DNA from: Suilimivivens sp964571145
GTDB lineage: Bacteria > Bacillota > Clostridia > Lachnospirales > Lachnospiraceae
Reading direction: 5' to 3'
NCBI GenBank assembly: GCA_964571145.1
Contig: CAZNAP010000031.1
Span: 1-25,116 of the forward strand
Length of the DNA stretch: 25,116 nucleotides
The notes under the pieces were generated by a model. It saw only the letters and a list, made by a program, of their open reading frames with translations. It did no database searches and had not been told where the DNA came from. Shown in pieces: positions 1-9,060 of the stretch. The position numbers were made by a program, and so were the translations under genes. The stretch's first letter is position 1, and each line of letters begins with the position of its first letter.

Positions 1-1
1 A

Positions 2-33
2 GGTTCTAACCCATGGCTTAGCACCATTTTTTT
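2..33 (+). terminator. Possible intrinsic terminator of a gene upstream of the window
   Basis: GGTTCTA (2-8) can pair with TAGCACC (19-25) with one mismatch and a 10-base loop. It is followed within one base by seven Ts (27-33). This is the usual form of a rho-independent terminator reading rightward. The stem is short and imperfect and the upstream gene is outside the window, so this is a weak call. Confidence 0.4.
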
Positions 34-200
34 AATTCAACTCCTAAAGACAGGTTGTTTTAGTATATCACAAACTTTTTTATCACAATAGTAATAAATC
101 ATAAGAAAATAGTATAAAATCATTTTCTGATATGATATACTTGATTCGTATACAGAACCACAAAAAATACGGAAAAATAACTATAAAGAGGAGTCATCAC

Positions 201-473
201 ATGAAAAAAAGAACCAAACAAATTGCCGCAATTATCTGCATTGTTCTGCTGGTCCTTTTATATGTTGCCACTTTAGTGGTTTCATTGCTGGATTTCCCTG
301 GCTCCGACCGACTGTTTGCAGCCTGTCTTGTCGCTACCATCGGACTTCCTATTTTGCTTTGGATTTATATTTGGCTTTACGGTCAATATACGCAAAAGCA
401 CACTATTGCTGATTTTTCCCTGAATATACAGGAACCCGATTCAGAGGATTCTGACTCAACCGACTCCCAGTAA
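201..473 (+). CDS. Small two-helix membrane protein, unknown function
   Basis: A 90-residue protein of no family I recognise. The start at 201 is chosen because AAAGAGGAG (about 185-193) precedes it at good spacing; the longer open frame from 132 has no such site. The N-terminus is basic (MKKRTKQ), then comes a hydrophobic helix at about residues 8-29. A second helix follows at about 40-61. The C-terminal tail is polar and acidic, ending in Asp/Ser repeats (EDSDSTDS). It should sit in the cytoplasmic membrane. Its last 18 bases overlap the end of the convergent HAD gene. A TGATATACT extended -10 element at 133-141 could serve it, but I see no clear -35. No function can be given from context. 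Confidence 0.7.
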   Translation: MKKRTKQIAAIICIVLLVLLYVATLVVSLLDFPGSDRLFAACLVATIGLPILLWIYIWLYGQYTQKHTIADFSLNIQEPDSEDSDSTDSQ

Positions 474-1058
474 CTCCAGTTCCTTACAAGCTTGTTCTTT
501 GGTATGAAAGACAATTCCTTTCATACCTTCTTTTATTGCTCCGTTTACATTCTCCGGTTTGTCATCGATAAAGACACATTCTTCTGCTTTTACACCATAT
601 CTGTTTAAAAACAGCTGATAAATTTCCGGGCCGGGCTTAATTACTTTATCCTGATAGGAAAGAATTCCGCCATCCATTTCCGGCAGAAAATCCAATGCAT
701 CAATACACTCTCTATGAGCTTTCTCACTGAAATTGGAAACAAAATACACGCCGTAACCTTTGGATTTCAACTCTTTAATCCACGGAATTGCATAATCAAA
801 TCTACTGATCATTCCTTTCACGTTACTAAAAGTAGTGCGGATTTCCTGTTCGATAGAGGGATCATTCTGAATAAATCCTGCCAATAATTCTTCTTCATTC
901 AAAACACCTCGATCAAGTTCATTCCAAAAGTCCGTATACACTGTTGCATTTGCCATTTTTTCATAAACCTCATCTGAATAATGAAATTTTCTAAAAAAAG
1001 CCTCCCATGCAAAGCCTGCTAACACATTTCCAATATCAAACACAATATTCTTAATCAT
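456..1058 (-). CDS. HAD-superfamily hydrolase, YihX-like (HAD-IA variant 3)
   Basis: A 200-residue cytoplasmic HAD phosphatase. Motif I is FDIGNV with nucleophile Asp8. Motif II is VSN (Ser108). Motif III is Lys141 in VIKPGP. Motif IV is FIDD (Asp165, Asp166). An alpha-helical cap lies between motifs I and II, as in subfamily IA. The usual second Asp of DxD is Gly10. DxGNV is typical of the group that includes E. coli YihX, an alpha-glucose-1-phosphate phosphatase, so it does not by itself mean loss of activity. A sugar phosphate substrate would suit the nearby GH13 gene, but this is inference. The start has AAGGAAG eight bases upstream. The gene is the last of the - strand run, about 70 bases after the LysR gene. 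Its 3' end overlaps the convergent membrane protein gene by 18 bases. Confidence 0.85.
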   Translation of the reverse strand: MIKNIVFDIGNVLAGFAWEAFFRKFHYSDEVYEKMANATVYTDFWNELDRGVLNEEELLAGFIQNDPSIEQEIRTTFSNVKGMISRFDYAIPWIKELKSKGYGVYFVSNFSEKAHRECIDALDFLPEMDGGILSYQDKVIKPGPEIYQLFLNRYGVKAEECVFIDDKPENVNGAIKEGMKGIVFHTKEQACKELELLGVG

Positions 1059-1087
1059 AGTATTACTTCCTTATTTATTTTTTCTTT

Positions 1088-1101
1088 ACTAAATATTTAG
1101 T
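1088..1101. promoter_or_regulatory. Perfect 14-base palindrome upstream of the HAD gene
   Basis: ACTAAATATTTAGT is fully self-complementary. It lies in the 70-base gap between the LysR stop and the HAD start. A dyad of this size next to a LysR gene could be an operator (LysR sites are often short AT-rich dyads), but nothing in the sequence proves which protein binds. The same ACTAAATA half occurs twice in the TetR/MFS intergenic region (23518-23525 and 23548-23555). Confidence 0.35.
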
Positions 1102-1128
1102 CACTGGCTGTTCAGTCTCACTTGGTGC

Positions 1129-2022
1129 TTATTGCAATGGTGATTGAATCATCAATAATAACTTCTCCGCAGCATAGGAAAGCGGATAACCGTTATCTGT
1201 TACAACACAAATCTGTCTCTTGGGTATGATTTTGTTAAATCTCAGTTCAAACAGTCGTCCGTCTTCTATATATTCCTGTGCAAAGTCCCGTACCACACTG
1301 CCCACGCCTAAATTTCGCAAGGCAAACTGTACAATCATATCGCTGGTTGCCAATTCAAATTCGGGATGCAGTTCTACCTTATTTCTGAACAAAAACTGAT
1401 CCATATAGCTTCTGGTACTGGTATTCTTCTCCAAAGAAATAATTGGTAATCGTTCCAGTTCCTGAAGATCCAACATGCGATTCTTGTATTGTATAAACTT
1501 CCTACCTGCTACAAATACATCTTCTATTTCTTGTACCTCCTGAATTTGATAGCTCTGATCTACCGGCAAAGGCGTACTGACCACGCCAAAGTCAATTTTC
1601 CCCTGCCGGAGTAAATTCAAAGTATCCGGTGTCGGTGCATTTGTTACCATGACTTTAATATTCGGAAACTGCTCATGATACTTCTCTAAAATGGGCAACA
1701 AATAATATTTTAAGGTCATATCACTTGCTCCGATTTTAAGCTCTCCAAACTCTAGCTGCATCATGGCAGAAAGTTTCTTTTCCCCCATTAAAATCTTTTC
1801 GTAACCCTGGCTCACATATTCAAATAATGCCTGTCCTTCATGTGTCAGTCGTATGCCCCTTGCTGCTCGAATAAAAAGCTTGGTTCCAAGAGCAGTTTCC
1901 AACTGTCGCAGGGATTGGCTTACAGCTGGCTGAGATATGGATAATTCATGAGCCGCTGCTGTTAAGCTGCCCAATTTGGCTGCGTAATAAAACACTTTAT
2001 AGTATTCCAAATTTTCAGTCAT
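1129..2022 (-). CDS. LysR-family transcriptional regulator
   Basis: A 297-residue protein of normal LysR length. The N-terminal winged helix-turn-helix (about residues 5-64) shows the family pattern: YYAAKLGSLTAAAHELSISQ, then PAVSQSLRQLE and LGTKLF. The remainder is a periplasmic-binding-protein-like effector domain (about 90-295) starting at GELKIGAS. The co-inducer cannot be read from sequence. GGGAG lies six bases upstream of the ATG. Unlike most LysR genes it is not divergent from a target: it sits inside a same-strand run, 29 bases after the GH13 gene and 70 bases before the HAD gene. Those two neighbours or the whole run are the obvious candidate targets (inference). Confidence 0.93.
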   Translation of the reverse strand: MTENLEYYKVFYYAAKLGSLTAAAHELSISQPAVSQSLRQLETALGTKLFIRAARGIRLTHEGQALFEYVSQGYEKILMGEKKLSAMMQLEFGELKIGASDMTLKYYLLPILEKYHEQFPNIKVMVTNAPTPDTLNLLRQGKIDFGVVSTPLPVDQSYQIQEVQEIEDVFVAGRKFIQYKNRMLDLQELERLPIISLEKNTSTRSYMDQFLFRNKVELHPEFELATSDMIVQFALRNLGVGSVVRDFAQEYIEDGRLFELRFNKIIPKRQICVVTDNGYPLSYAAEKLLLMIQSPLQ

Positions 2023-2051
2023 TATTTTCTCCCATAGCTAGTCACTCACAA

Positions 2052-3590
2052 CTACACCCTATAAAAGCCAGCACTTCCCGGTGCAACATAAATAATTCCA
2101 CGTATACATACAATCTCTTTTCCAAAACAATACAAAGTTTCTTTTGAAACATAATCGCAGTAAAAAGAGATGGGTTTATCTGCCGGATTAATAATTACTA
2201 ATATTTTCTCATCTCCCGCACTTCTTAAGTAAGCCAGTGGATAAGCATTTTCTCTTACATAAACAAACTCAATTTCACCTTTACTCTGCAATGCCGGGTA
2301 TGACTGTCTGATTTGAATCAACTTCTTAATTTCATGATATAAAGAATTTTCATCTACCATTTGCGCTGCAACTGTAGGTCTGTCCGCACGTTCGTCTTGT
2401 TTAATATAAAGCTTCTCCTTTGGTGCTGAACTAAATCCTGCATTTTCACTGTTATCCCATTGCATAGGAGAACGAGAACCGGTTCTTCCATATCCTCCTT
2501 CTACAGAAATCAAATTCTCCACATAGCGCATACCGATTTCGTCTCCGTAATAGATAAACGGAGCCCCAGGCATAGAAAGCAGAAAAGCAAAAGCGACTTT
2601 CAGCTCATCTCCATGCAGGCTTCTTGCCAATCTGTCCATGTCATGATTTCCGGAAGGAATACATATAAGTCCTTTCTTCTCGGACTTTTCATAATTCTCC
2701 AAATATTTTCTAACAAATTGAGAAACATCCCCTTTTCCTCTTCCCGAGAAAAAAGGTTCTTCACAACGAAACAAATCATTATAATGAGAAGGTCCAAAAT
2801 GCAATAGAAAATCCATATGGAAGCCACCCTGCAATGATTTATCAGGTTCGCCCCACTCAGATACCATCGCTGCATCCGAAAATTCACAATCTAGAAATTT
2901 TCTTACATTCTGCCACAGCAGAATGGTACCTTTGCCATCTTCATCATTCTTGACCAGCGAACCGGCCATGTCTACACGGAAACCGTCACAACCCATTGTC
3001 AGCCAAAAACGCATAATATTCTTTAATTCTTCTAGCGTCGCTTTGGGTCCCGGCGCATCCATCGCCTGATGCCAAGATTTCTCCTGCTTATAAAAACCGT
3101 AATTCAATGCCGGCTGGTGAGAAAAGAAATTCACTGCGCAAGAGCCGTCTCTATCAGAGATACCACGCAAAGAAGCCATGTTATCAGGACTTTCCCAAAT
3201 ACTGTCTGTCCAAACATAGCGATCTGTATACTCATTCTTTTCCGCCTTTATTGACTCTTTAAACCATTTATGTTCCGTAGAAGTATGTCCCGGTACCAAA
3301 TCCAAAAGGATATGCATGCCACGCTGATGCGTTTCCTCAAATAATCGTTTCAGGTCTTCATTGGTTCCGTATCTGGGAGCTGCCATATAGTAATCCGCAA
3401 CATCATAACCGGCATCTCCAAAAGGAGATGCAAAGCAAGGATTCATCCAGATTGCATTACAGCCTAATTCCTTGATATAATCAAGTTTCTCTATGATTCC
3501 CTGAAAATCACCAATTCCATCTGCGTTCGTATCCAGAAAAGATTGTGGGTAAATCTCATAAAAGATTGCTTGGTCAAGCCATTTTGACAT
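2052..3590 (-). CDS. GH13 alpha-amylase family glycosidase
   Basis: A 512-residue cytoplasmic (no signal peptide) glycoside hydrolase of the alpha-amylase clan, probably acting on alpha-1,4 or alpha-1,6 gluco-oligosaccharides. From the ATG at 3590 the conserved regions are: region I DLVPGH (Asp97-His102), QPALN (159-163, close to the QPDLN of oligo-1,6-glucosidases), region II GFRVD with nucleophile Asp207, region III SEWGE with acid/base Glu245, and region IV SGNHD with Asp317. All three catalytic acids are present. Region I has PG where many family members have a VNH-type sequence, so the exact subfamily is open. The start at 3590 follows AGGTGG by five bases; the open frame could begin at a GTG at 3599, but that codon lies inside this ribosome site. 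The gene begins 50 bases after degV and 29 bases before the LysR gene. Confidence 0.9.
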   Translation of the reverse strand: MSKWLDQAIFYEIYPQSFLDTNADGIGDFQGIIEKLDYIKELGCNAIWMNPCFASPFGDAGYDVADYYMAAPRYGTNEDLKRLFEETHQRGMHILLDLVPGHTSTEHKWFKESIKAEKNEYTDRYVWTDSIWESPDNMASLRGISDRDGSCAVNFFSHQPALNYGFYKQEKSWHQAMDAPGPKATLEELKNIMRFWLTMGCDGFRVDMAGSLVKNDEDGKGTILLWQNVRKFLDCEFSDAAMVSEWGEPDKSLQGGFHMDFLLHFGPSHYNDLFRCEEPFFSGRGKGDVSQFVRKYLENYEKSEKKGLICIPSGNHDMDRLARSLHGDELKVAFAFLLSMPGAPFIYYGDEIGMRYVENLISVEGGYGRTGSRSPMQWDNSENAGFSSAPKEKLYIKQDERADRPTVAAQMVDENSLYHEIKKLIQIRQSYPALQSKGEIEFVYVRENAYPLAYLRSAGDEKILVIINPADKPISFYCDYVSKETLYCFGKEIVCIRGIIYVAPGSAGFYRV

Positions 3591-3640
3591 ATTAACCACC
3601 TTGCCTTTCTTGAAATCTGCCGGTCAAGACATATACTATA

Positions 3641-4528
3641 CTATTCTGTTCGCTCACTTCCCCAGAAGAATAATGCAACCGTACCTGGGCCTGTGTGACT
3701 TCCTATGGTTGTTCCTACATAATTAATGACCACTTTGCCATTTAATTTAGAGAATTTTTGTTCTACTAATTCAGCTACTGCCTGGGCATCTTCATAACAA
3801 TCAGATTGTGAAATATAGCATTTTCCGGAATAATCCAGACCATCCTGCACATTTTCTTCCATCTTTTCCACAATTGCCTGAATAACCTTCTTCTTGGTTC
3901 TAATTTTAAATCTGGGAATCAGTCTTCCCAAATTATCCATATTAAGAAGCGGACAAATTGCCAGTACCGATCCTACAAAACCTGCGGTTTTGGAAATACG
4001 GCCACCTTTTACATAGAAAGTCAAATCAGTTGAAAAGAACCAGTGATGCAGTTTTAATTTATTCTCTTCCACCCATTTATAAACTTCGTCAACACTATGC
4101 CCCTCATCTCGAATATCTGCAAGCTTATCCATAATCAATCCGTAACCGGAAGATGCACCCAGTGAATCTACTACATAAATCTTACGTTCCGGATACTTTT
4201 GCTTTAATTCCTCTGCTGCAATCATCGCCGAATTATAGACACCCGAAATACCACTGGATAATGTCAAATGCAGAATATCCTGCCCTGCCTCTAAAAAGGG
4301 TGTAAAGTAATTCTCAAATTCTTCCACATTTACCTGTGATGTTTTCGTAGAGGCACCACTTGCCATAATCCGATAGAAATCAGGAAATGCAATTGATTGT
4401 CCCAAATCATCTACATATTCCTTACCATCCAGTTCAAAATGGAAACAGATATAATGAATGTCTCTACTCTCAAAGTGTTCTTTTGTTAAGTCAGCTGTTG
4501 AGCAACAGCTTAATATAAAATTACTCAT
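3641..4528 (-). CDS. DegV family fatty-acid-binding protein
   Basis: A 295-residue DegV-family protein. Family members, including FakB of the Fak kinase system, bind a fatty acid and present it to a kinase. Visible family features: the TSQ motif (Thr63-Ser64-Gln65) after a Gly/Ala/Ser stretch, the LTLSSGISGVYNSA loop (about 88-101), VVDS (about 132-135), and the late GHTGPG-like motif (SHTGPGT) near the C-terminus. The usual DSt near the N-terminus is CST (residues 9-11). AGAGGTGA precedes the ATG. The start is 22 bases after the carB stop, so it is probably cotranscribed with carAB. No FakA kinase gene is in the window. Confidence 0.93.
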   Translation of the reverse strand: MSNFILSCCSTADLTKEHFESRDIHYICFHFELDGKEYVDDLGQSIAFPDFYRIMASGASTKTSQVNVEEFENYFTPFLEAGQDILHLTLSSGISGVYNSAMIAAEELKQKYPERKIYVVDSLGASSGYGLIMDKLADIRDEGHSVDEVYKWVEENKLKLHHWFFSTDLTFYVKGGRISKTAGFVGSVLAICPLLNMDNLGRLIPRFKIRTKKKVIQAIVEKMEENVQDGLDYSGKCYISQSDCYEDAQAVAELVEQKFSKLNGKVVINYVGTTIGSHTGPGTVALFFWGSERTE

Positions 4529-4550
4529 TCTCTCACCTCTCTCTTTTCAT

Positions 4551-7500
4551 CTAAATCGCTGCTATATCAATTAATGTAAACTGATCATTAGCTGTCTCCA
4601 GACTGGTAATCAACGCTCTGGCCGTATCCATTGCCGTCAAACAATTCACACCTGTCTCAATGGCTGTCCGGCGAATTAGGAATCCGTCTCTGGACTTATC
4701 TCTTCCCTGTGTGGGTGTATCAATGACTAAATCTATTTTATGTCCCAGAATCAAATCCATTACTGTAGGTGATTCCTGAGATATTTTATTGACTTTTCTT
4801 ACCTTAATGCCCGCTTGCGCTAAAGCAGCCGCTGTACTTCTGGTTGCATAAAGAGTATAACCCAGCTTTTCAAATCGACGTCCAATTTCAACTGCTTCCT
4901 CTTTATCAGCATCCTTAACGGTAATAATCATCTGTTTATGCCTCGGTAAATCGATTCCGGCACCTAAGAAAGCTTTGTAAAGCGCTTCATTAAAGGTTTT
5001 TGCAATTCCCAGACACTCGCCGGTGGACTTCATTTCAGGCCCTAAGCTGATTTCTGCGCCGCGAATCTTTTCGAAGGAAAAGACAGGCATCTTAATAGCG
5101 AAATAATCAGCTTCTGGTTGTAAGCCTGGCTCATAACCCAGTTCTTTGATTGTCTTGCCGATAATGACTTCCGTTGCCAAATCTACGATTGGAATACCAG
5201 TTACTTTGCTGATATAGGGCACCGTACGGGAAGAACGAGGATTGACCTCTATTACATAAACATCTTCTCCTATGGCAATAAACTGAATATTAATCAAACC
5301 TTTTACATGAAGGGCTTTTGCAAGTCTTCTGGTATATTCTGCAATCTTTTCCTTAACCGTATCGGAAATAGTAGGTGCTGGATAAACGGAAATACTGTCT
5401 CCCGAATGTACGCCGGTTCTTTCGATATGCTCCATAATACCGGGAATCAGGATATCTGTTCCGTCACAAACCGCATCTACCTCCACCTCTTTACCCTGTA
5501 GATATTTATCTACCAGAATCGGGTGATCCTGCGCAATTCGGTTAATGATTTCCATGAATTCCTCTATCTCAGCATCAGAAATGGCAATTTGCATACCCTG
5601 TCCACCGAGTACATAGGAAGGGCGAACCAACACCGGATATCCCAAACGATTGGCAACTTCTTTCGCTTCCTGTGCGGTATATACTGTACCACCTGCAGCT
5701 CTTGGAATCTCAGTTTCTTCCAATATCTTGTCAAATAATTCCCTGTCTTCTGCGGCATCTACATCTTCTGCCTTTGTGCCAAGAATGGGAACGCCCATTT
5801 TCATGAGACTCTCCGTGAGCTTAATGGCTGTTTGCCCACCAAACTGCACTACTGCTCCATCCGGCTTCTCGATGTTCACAATACTTTCTACATCCTCTGG
5901 CGTTAATGGTTCAAAATATAATTTATCAGCAATATCAAAATCCGTGCTGACTGTTTCAGGATTGTTATTGATGATAATGGTTTCATAACCTGCCTTGGCA
6001 AATGCCCAAGTGGCATGTACAGAGCAATAATCGAACTCTATTCCCTGTCCAATTCGAATGGGGCCGGAACCCAGTACTAACACCTTTTTCGGGGGATTGG
6101 TTTCCACTGCTTCATTTTCGCTTCCGTAAACAGAATAATAATAAGGCGTACTTGCTTCAAACTCTGCAGCACAGGTATCCACCATTTTATAGGTAGCCAC
6201 AATCCCGTTTTCATACCTCATGGACTTGATTTCATCTTCTGATTTACCTGTCAATCTGCTGATTACATTATCAGGAAACTCAATTCTTTTAGCTTCCTTT
6301 AATAATTCCACAGTTAACGGCTGCTTCGCAAGCGCTTGTTCCATCTCTACCAGTATAGCCAGCTTATCAATAAACCAATGGTCAATCATACTGATTTCAT
6401 GAATTCGATCATAACTTACACCTTTTCGCAGTGCTTCTGCAATGACAAAGATTCTTTGGTCATCAACAATTTTTAATCGCTCCATTAGTTCGTCAGCAGA
6501 AAGTTCACTGAAGTCATAACTCATCAGACAGTCAACATGCTGTTCCAAAGAACGAATGGCTTTCATCAAAGCACCTTCGAAGTTATTGCAAATACTCATT
6601 ACTTCTCCGGTAGCCTTCATCTGTGTTGTTAATGTTCTTTTTGCGGTAATAAACTTATCAAATGGCAGCCTTGGAAGCTTCACAACACAATAATCCAATG
6701 TGGGCTCAAAGCTTGCATAGGTCTTGCCGGTAATTGCATTCTTAATTTCATCCAGTGTATAGCCTAACGCAATCTTAGCTGCAACCTTGGCAATAGGATA
6801 ACCGGTAGCCTTACTTGCCAGTGCCGAAGAACGGCTGACACGAGGATTAACTTCAATAACACAATATTCAAAACTGGTTGGATGTAATGCAAACTGTACG
6901 TTACACCCACCTGTAATCTGTAATTCATTAATAATATTCAGAGATGCCGTACGCAGCATTTGATATTCTTTATCACTTAAAGTCTGTGAAGGTGCAACTA
7001 CAATACTGTCACCGGTATGCACGCCTACGGGATCGATATTTTCCATATTACATACGGTTATGCAGTTTCCTGCACTGTCACGTATTACTTCATACTCAAT
7101 TTCTTTCCAGCCGGCTATACAACGCTCGACTAAAACCTGACCAACTCTGGAAAGGCGCAATCCGTTTTCCAGTATATGTTCCAGTTCTGCCTGATTATGG
7201 GCAATACCACCACCGGAACCTCCTAGTGTGTATGCAGGACGAAGAACCACCGGATAACCAATGGTATTTGTAAAGGCTACGCCATCTTCAATATTCTCTA
7301 CCACCAGAGAAGCTGCACAGGGTTCGCCGATTTTCTCCATGGTATCCTTAAATTCCTGACGGTCTTCTGCTTTTTTAATCGTAGCTGCAGTCGTTCCAAG
7401 TAGCTTAACATTATTGGCTGCCAAGAAACCACTTTCTGCCAATTCCATACCCAGGTTCAAACCAGCCTGACCGCCTAAGGTAGGCAGAATACTATCGGGC

Positions 7501-7745
7501 TTTTCCTTTAAAATAATCTGTTCTAATACTTTGGCTGTAAGGGGTTCGATATAAACCTTATCTGCAATATTTTTATCTGTCATAATGGTCGCAGGATTCG
7601 AGTTAACTAAGATAACTTCGACGCCCTCTTCCTTTAAAGAACGACATGCCTGTGTACCGGCATAGTCAAATTCTGCAGCCTGACCAATTACAATAGGGCC
7701 GGAACCAATTACCATTACACTTTTCACATTCGGATTCTTAGGCAT
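4551..7745 (-). CDS. carB: Carbamoyl-phosphate synthase large subunit
   Basis: 1064 residues, full length for CarB. It makes carbamoyl phosphate from bicarbonate, two ATP and ammonia delivered by CarA, feeding pyrimidine and arginine synthesis. Two homologous ATP-grasp halves are clear. The carboxyphosphate half (about 1-400) opens with VMVIGSGPIVIGQAAEFDYA and has the GGSGGG loop and the EVNPRVSRSSALASKATGYP motif. The carbamoyl-phosphate half (about 550-930) repeats these as VLGSGPIRIGQGIEFDYC, GGQGM and EVNPRSSRTVPYISK. The last ~130 residues are the methylglyoxal-synthase-like allosteric domain. The start ATG overlaps the carA stop by eight bases (ATGCCTAA) and has GGAGGTGGG upstream, a layout that couples translation of the two subunits. 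Confidence 0.98.
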   Translation of the reverse strand: MPKNPNVKSVMVIGSGPIVIGQAAEFDYAGTQACRSLKEEGVEVILVNSNPATIMTDKNIADKVYIEPLTAKVLEQIILKEKPDSILPTLGGQAGLNLGMELAESGFLAANNVKLLGTTAATIKKAEDRQEFKDTMEKIGEPCAASLVVENIEDGVAFTNTIGYPVVLRPAYTLGGSGGGIAHNQAELEHILENGLRLSRVGQVLVERCIAGWKEIEYEVIRDSAGNCITVCNMENIDPVGVHTGDSIVVAPSQTLSDKEYQMLRTASLNIINELQITGGCNVQFALHPTSFEYCVIEVNPRVSRSSALASKATGYPIAKVAAKIALGYTLDEIKNAITGKTYASFEPTLDYCVVKLPRLPFDKFITAKRTLTTQMKATGEVMSICNNFEGALMKAIRSLEQHVDCLMSYDFSELSADELMERLKIVDDQRIFVIAEALRKGVSYDRIHEISMIDHWFIDKLAILVEMEQALAKQPLTVELLKEAKRIEFPDNVISRLTGKSEDEIKSMRYENGIVATYKMVDTCAAEFEASTPYYYSVYGSENEAVETNPPKKVLVLGSGPIRIGQGIEFDYCSVHATWAFAKAGYETIIINNNPETVSTDFDIADKLYFEPLTPEDVESIVNIEKPDGAVVQFGGQTAIKLTESLMKMGVPILGTKAEDVDAAEDRELFDKILEETEIPRAAGGTVYTAQEAKEVANRLGYPVLVRPSYVLGGQGMQIAISDAEIEEFMEIINRIAQDHPILVDKYLQGKEVEVDAVCDGTDILIPGIMEHIERTGVHSGDSISVYPAPTISDTVKEKIAEYTRRLAKALHVKGLINIQFIAIGEDVYVIEVNPRSSRTVPYISKVTGIPIVDLATEVIIGKTIKELGYEPGLQPEADYFAIKMPVFSFEKIRGAEISLGPEMKSTGECLGIAKTFNEALYKAFLGAGIDLPRHKQMIITVKDADKEEAVEIGRRFEKLGYTLYATRSTAAALAQAGIKVRKVNKISQESPTVMDLILGHKIDLVIDTPTQGRDKSRDGFLIRRTAIETGVNCLTAMDTARALITSLETANDQFTLIDIAAI

Positions 7746-8931
7746 TTTTTCCCACCTCCATCATCTTAATAAATCTGTCAAACAGGTAACTGGAGTCTTG
7801 TGGTCCAGGACATGCCTCGGGATGATATTGCACAGTAAAAATTTTTTTTCCTGTATAGGAAAGTCCCTCGTTTGTTCCATCATTTACATTCACAAATGCC
7901 GGAACCGCTATTTTTGGGTCCAGCTTATCCATATCCACGCAGTAACCATGGTTTTGAGAAGATATATATACTCTGCCGGTTTCCAAATCCTTCACCGGAT
8001 GATTGCCGCCTCTGTGTCCGTACTTCATTTTATAAGTATCAGCACCGGTAGCCAGTGCCATTAACTGATGTCCCAGACAAATAGCAAAAATAGGCGTGTC
8101 CGAATCATACAGTTTCTTAATCTCTGCTATGATGCTGACACACTCTTTTGGATCACCGGGGCCATTGCTCAGCATAATCCCATCAGGCTGAGCTGCCAGA
8201 ATTTCTGCTGCTGTAGTCAGTGCAGGATAAACAGTTACATCACAACCTCTTTGAGCCAATGACAAAGCGATATTATCTTTCGCACCAAAATCCAACAATG
8301 CCACTTTCTTGCCAAGTCCGTTTAACTGCTTGGTAATACTTGGTCTTTTTTCTCTTTTCCCTGTTGCATAATCTTCCGGAACAAACTGTGTACTACCGGA
8401 TATTGGACCGTTCTCTTCTAAGTTCTGAACTCCTTTTATTTCATATTTATTCATACAAGTAACTTTTTCAACCACTTTTCCTGTTGTATATTCTTTTAAT
8501 TTGGGGAGAATGATGTTTAGGTCATAAGATTCGTTGGTAGTAATTATACCGTTCATGGTACCCTTTTCACGTAAAATCTTCGTTAACGCTCTGGTATCAA
8601 TGCCGGCAATTCCAGGGATGTCCTGCTGAACAAGAAATTCTTGAATCGAGATGTCTTTACGAAAATTGCTTGCCAGACGAGATAGCTCTCTTACAATCAA
8701 TCCATCCGGCCATGCCTGCCTCGATTCCATATCTTCTTTGCAGACTCCGTAATTACCAATCAGCGGATAAGTCATACACACTGCCTGTCCCGCATAAGAC
8801 GGGTCTGTCAGCACCTCTAAATACCCTGCCATCGAAGTATTAAACACAATTTCACTAATAATTTCCCTATCGGCACCAATTCGCGTTCCCGTGAAAACCG
8901 TACCGTCTTCCAGAACTAAAAATGCTTTCAT
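7738..8931 (-). CDS. carA: Carbamoyl-phosphate synthase small (glutaminase) subunit
   Basis: A 397-residue class I glutamine amidotransferase that supplies ammonia to CarB. The N-terminal CarA domain begins MKAFLVLEDGTVFTG. The C-terminal GATase domain has the GPGDP oxyanion strand, nucleophile Cys285 in AICLGHQ, and His370/Glu372 in VQYHPEA. The start at 8931 is preferred over the longer frame from 8967. It has a good AAGGGAGA ribosome site, and 8967 lies only a few bases from the predicted transcription start. A stretch at about 165-205 between the two domains makes it somewhat longer than the 360-380 residues usual for the family. First gene of the - strand run. The leader is about 40 bases, too short for a PyrR attenuator. 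Confidence 0.97.
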   Translation of the reverse strand: MKAFLVLEDGTVFTGTRIGADREIISEIVFNTSMAGYLEVLTDPSYAGQAVCMTYPLIGNYGVCKEDMESRQAWPDGLIVRELSRLASNFRKDISIQEFLVQQDIPGIAGIDTRALTKILREKGTMNGIITTNESYDLNIILPKLKEYTTGKVVEKVTCMNKYEIKGVQNLEENGPISGSTQFVPEDYATGKREKRPSITKQLNGLGKKVALLDFGAKDNIALSLAQRGCDVTVYPALTTAAEILAAQPDGIMLSNGPGDPKECVSIIAEIKKLYDSDTPIFAICLGHQLMALATGADTYKMKYGHRGGNHPVKDLETGRVYISSQNHGYCVDMDKLDPKIAVPAFVNVNDGTNEGLSYTGKKIFTVQYHPEACPGPQDSSYLFDRFIKMMEVGKNA

Positions 8932-8976
8932 GTAGTTCCCGTCTCCCTTATTAATTTTCTTCTGCATAATCGATTA

Positions 8977-9005
8977 ATTATAGCACAAGACGATTCTTGC
9001 TTCAA
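8977..9005 (-). promoter_or_regulatory. Promoter of carA
   Basis: On the - strand, TTGAAG (9005-9000), a 17-base spacer, then TATAAT (8982-8977). An extended -10 TGC lies directly before TATAAT. Transcription should start near 8970, about 40 bases before the carA ATG. No hairpin or attenuator fits in that leader. The site is divergent from the VanR-like gene, whose ATG is 55 bases away from the -35. Confidence 0.8.
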
Positions 9006-9060
9006 CAGCTAGTTTTGATATATAGATATATGATATACTGTGTCTTGGAGGGAAATTCAA

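Noticed and set aside
456..473. The 18-base overlap between the membrane protein and HAD genes as a sign of a wrong call.
   Set aside because: Both frames are well supported at their starts, and short convergent overlaps of 3' ends are common in compact genomes.
5650..5988. Open frame of 112 residues on the + strand inside carB.
   Set aside because: It is a shadow of the carB reading frame, with no ribosome site and no recognisable protein character; the same holds for the other antisense frames in carB, purL, GH13 and GH53.
8932..9060. PyrR-type attenuator or riboswitch before carA.
   Set aside because: The promoter leaves only about 40 bases of leader and I see no hairpin pair in it.
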